A stretch of 64,000 nucleotides of DNA from Rhabdornis inornatus (lineage: Eukaryota; Chordata; Aves; Passeriformes; Rhabdornithidae), in assembly GCA_013397075.1 (NCBI GenBank), contig VWZS01002414.1, positions 4,567 through 68,566 on the forward strand. The letters run 5' to 3'. Below are positions 61,701 through 64,000 of the stretch, one piece after another. Every line of letters begins with the position of its first letter. Positions within the stretch are counted from its first letter, which is position 1. The translations under genes and the position numbers were made by a program. A model generated the notes under the pieces. The model was not told where the DNA came from. It did no database searches and worked only from the letters and a program-made list of their open reading frames with translations.

Positions 61701-62311
61701 GTGCAACAAGTGACAGCCACCTTGGAAGGGACATGACAAGAGCAGAGCATTCTGTACCTCAACAAAGTCTAGTTTTCTCTGAAAAACACCAGTTGTGCTC
61801 TTTTGTTACTGGTTGGAATGTTAGTGCAAGAAAGGAAAAGCATGAATGCCCAGCAGCACCAGGCAGCTCCTAATTTTTCAGCTTTTCATAGCAAATGACA
61901 GAGGGACAGGAAGACTGACTCCAAACCTGCCCTGGACAGGTTTTATGTGCAAAATTCTGGAAGTGCACTAGCTACTGTAGTTGGTGCAGAGATTGAATGT
62001 AAGGATGGTTCAGCAACTGAGTTTCATCTCAGAGCCCTTCCATAAGTCTCACACAGAGGTATTTTGGAGGGTGGATTTACCCTTGGATATAGAAGAGCAC
62101 AGAAAATCAAGAATAACAGTAGAATCCCTTTTCAGCTTTAAATTGCAGAGGATATCTCATAACTATCACTTTTAGAAAGAAAAGGAGAAATACCTAACAC
62201 AAAATCAACATCCTTCAAGCTCAAACAGAGATCTGGAAAAATAATCTCCATCACTAATCTGAATCTAGATGTACCTCGATGTACTTTGTAATAGCATTTT
62301 TCAGGAAGAGT
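58782..62311. other. Intergenic DNA with one small GC-rich island
   Basis: No gene recognised. 60040-60200 is CpG-rich with a CTCF-like core. Frames of 60-124 codons at 59930-60920 on both strands overlap each other and have no recognisable domain. Confidence 0.4.
60112..60126 (+). promoter_or_regulatory. CTCF-like motif in a GC-rich patch
   Basis: CTGCAGGGGGCGCTG fits 12 of 14 positions of the usual CTCF core by my count. A second, one-base-shorter CGGCAGGGGCGCTG lies about 60 bases upstream in the same orientation. By-eye call only. Confidence 0.35.
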
Positions 62312-62816
62312 GAGAGAGACCAATCTGATTTTTATTTATGCCTCAACATATATTCTTATAGAGGCTATACATTTACTCGCGACCATGTCTCCAGGGAGGC
62401 TTGTCCTAGCAGCCAATCAGGGTAGAGAAAACCTCCATGATCAGATGGAATTACCCTGACACCCCCCCATTAGCCACTTGCCAGTGGGGCTAATGCTCGG
62501 ATTCCCACACAGAATACTGGGAAAATCAAGCTATGGGAAGAACTGTAGGACATAAAAGCAGCTAACTGCACACAAGAGATGCTTCGCTCAGGGTTGCTAG
62601 GAGGGAGCAAGGGCTCACTTTGAAGGATCCTCTCGGCCCCCCTTCCCCCTTTGCTTTTTCCTTCCTGTGATCCTACTTCCTTGCTTTACCATTCCCACAA
62701 ACCAGCTTGGCATCGCGACCACCTCTTGTTCCACTGTCTTCTCGAGTGTGCGGGCGCTGCTGCAGCCAGCCACCCCCATTGTGCTGCCCTGGCACAGCCG
62801 CCTGTGGCCGCCTCCA
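62312..62816 (+). mobile_element. LTR-like dispersed repeat, copy 2, truncated
   Basis: Similar to 57888-58370: GACCAATCTGATTTTTATTT, TGTCTCCAGGGAGGCTTG, AGGACATAAAAGCAGCTAAC (TATA region) and a C/T-rich centre. The 3' part, including the poly(A) site, is replaced by a minisatellite. Confidence 0.65.
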
Positions 62817-63062
62817 TCCCACACCCATCCCACACCCATCCCACACCCAGCCCACACCCAGCCCATACNNNNNNNNNNNNNNNNNNNNNNNNNNNNNNNN
62901 NNNNNNNNAGCCCACATCCATCCCACACCCAGCCCACACCCAGCCCACACCCAGCCCACAATCATCCCCCACCCAGCCCACACCCATCCCACATCCATCC
63001 CACACCCAGCCTACAGCCATCCCATACCCATTCCACACCCATTCCACACCCAGCCCACACCC
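62817..63062. repeat. 11-bp minisatellite (TCCCACACCCA / GCCCACACCCA), with gap
   Basis: Tandem 11-mers with T/G variation at the first base and scattered changes, interrupted by 40 N at 62869-62908, so true length is unknown. The minus strand is G-rich (TGGGTGTGGGA). All reading frames through it are repeats, not genes. Confidence 0.95.
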
Positions 63063-63075
63063 CTTCCGTTAGTCC

Positions 63076-63120
63076 TACCCTACCCTACCCTACCCTACCC
63101 TACCCTACCCTACCCTACCC
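63076..63120. repeat. (TACCC)9 pentamer tract
   Basis: Nine perfect TACCC units. The minus strand reads (GGGTA)n, one base short of the vertebrate telomere hexamer, so it is not telomeric repeat itself. Confidence 0.97.
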
Positions 63121-64000
63121 ATTTTAGTGGAATCAATATTTTAAATTCCATTAGAAGTTAGTAACTGAGAAAAGCTCTTAGTGAACCATGTTACAGCTGC
63201 ACAGGCTCCTAAACCAAAGGTTTCTGGTCCTCACTCACATTTTCGCCTCATTTCCCCTCATCTTTTTAAGGGGAATTAACCTGAATAATTGATATGCTCT
63301 ATGATTGATAGGCTGAAAACCCTTGGGAAGTTAGCTCTTCTACCACACCCAAGTTCACCTTATTTTTGTGTTGTACCATTGTCTGTCCCCCCACACAACT
63401 GACCACCCTAGCTGCATGTGGTGGAGCTGAGCACCCAGAGGGTCCACTGGATGTTAGTGGTTCCTGAATTCAGGAGGCAGGGAGGGAATAGGATAGTGAC
63501 AGGAAGGGGAGGATTTCACATACAACCTCCAGTCCTGGCATCTCTGCGCAGAAGTATCCCACTATGCCCATATGCTGATCCACCAGAGAGGTCCTGATCT
63601 AGGTATCTTGTGGGGAGCTGCAGACCCAGTTGAGGGTCAAGAGTGTGTGCTGGGGTTTCCAGCAGACCCTGAAGGTGTGTGTCCTGATCCATGATAGCAG
63701 TTTACTGACAGCAGGTGAGAGGAAAATGTACAAGTAGACATTCACATAGAAGAGAATTGTTTTGGATATAAAAATTTCATTGCCATCAAGATTGACAGTT
63801 CGACATTAACAGGTGGAGATAGAAAACCCCTAACAAGTCAAAGTGGCAGGATAGCCCTATGCCAAGTCAGAGGCCCAGGCATGGGCTCCTTGGTGTTCCC
63901 CTGTGGTGCCAAGCCCATGTGGGGCATCCCTGCATCTACAGTGATCAAGGGAGGACTCCTGCATGGTAAACCTCCTCCTTGACTCTAAGGGGCAGAGGCA
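63121..64000. other. Unassigned right edge
   Basis: No gene or clear element end is recognised. Confidence 0.4.

Noticed and set aside
63076..63120. Telomere-like repeat
   Set aside because: The unit is TACCC (five bases), not CCCTAA; it is a simple pentamer tract.
62615..63161. Long frames of P-H-T or G-W-V repeats on both strands
   Set aside because: They are translations of the 11-bp minisatellite, including unknown bases, and are open in several frames at once.
1..64000. CRISPR arrays, operons or other bacterial-type systems
   Set aside because: The window is vertebrate nuclear DNA; the repeats seen are tandem or dispersed elements without spacer structure.

Overview
The window is animal nuclear DNA from a bird, most likely a songbird (passerine). 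It has GT-AG introns, avian CR1 LINE fragments on both strands, avian-type endogenous retrovirus (ERV) LTRs, and at about 19.15 kb a tRNA-Ile-derived SINE with a CR1-like tail that resembles the zebra finch SINE TguSINE1. These names come from recall of the families; no search was run.

Only one protein-coding gene is recognised with confidence: MELK (maternal embryonic leucine zipper kinase), plus strand, with 17 coding exons from 7212 to 29142. All exon phases agree. The joined frame is 657 codons plus a stop, against 651 residues in human, with an intact kinase domain, UBA-like segment and C-terminal KA1 domain. A CpG-rich promoter lies at about 6450-7130 and a poly(A) signal at 29303. Exon 7 is unusual: a 58-bp tandem duplication has copied the whole 3' splice site and the first 30 bases of the exon, giving two identical acceptors. 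Only the downstream one keeps the frame.

Layout: 1-900, the 3' end of an ERV with polypurine tract and LTR; 900-2100, G-rich DNA and a polypyrimidine tandem array; 3155-4194, a solo LTR with 6-bp target duplications; 4.6-5.8 kb, a degenerate coding-like minisatellite; 6.1-6.35 kb, a second polypyrimidine array next to the promoter; 7.2-29.3 kb, MELK, with CR1 pieces in introns 4, 7 and 15 and the SINE in intron 11; 29.3-64 kb, a gene-poor stretch with CR1 copies at 35.5-38.8, 42.5, 44.9 and 47.3 kb and LTRs at 32.5-34.1, 54.8-55.4, 56.7-58.8 and 62.3 kb. The last LTR contains an 11-bp minisatellite and a (TACCC)n tract.

Two blocks, of 306 bp and 252 bp, are exactly repeated around single N bases. 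They are best read as unmerged contig ends, not real duplications. Human 9p, where MELK lies, is largely homologous to the avian Z, so the window is probably Z-linked (inference). I found no convincing new multi-gene system. The most notable item is the duplicated MELK splice acceptor.
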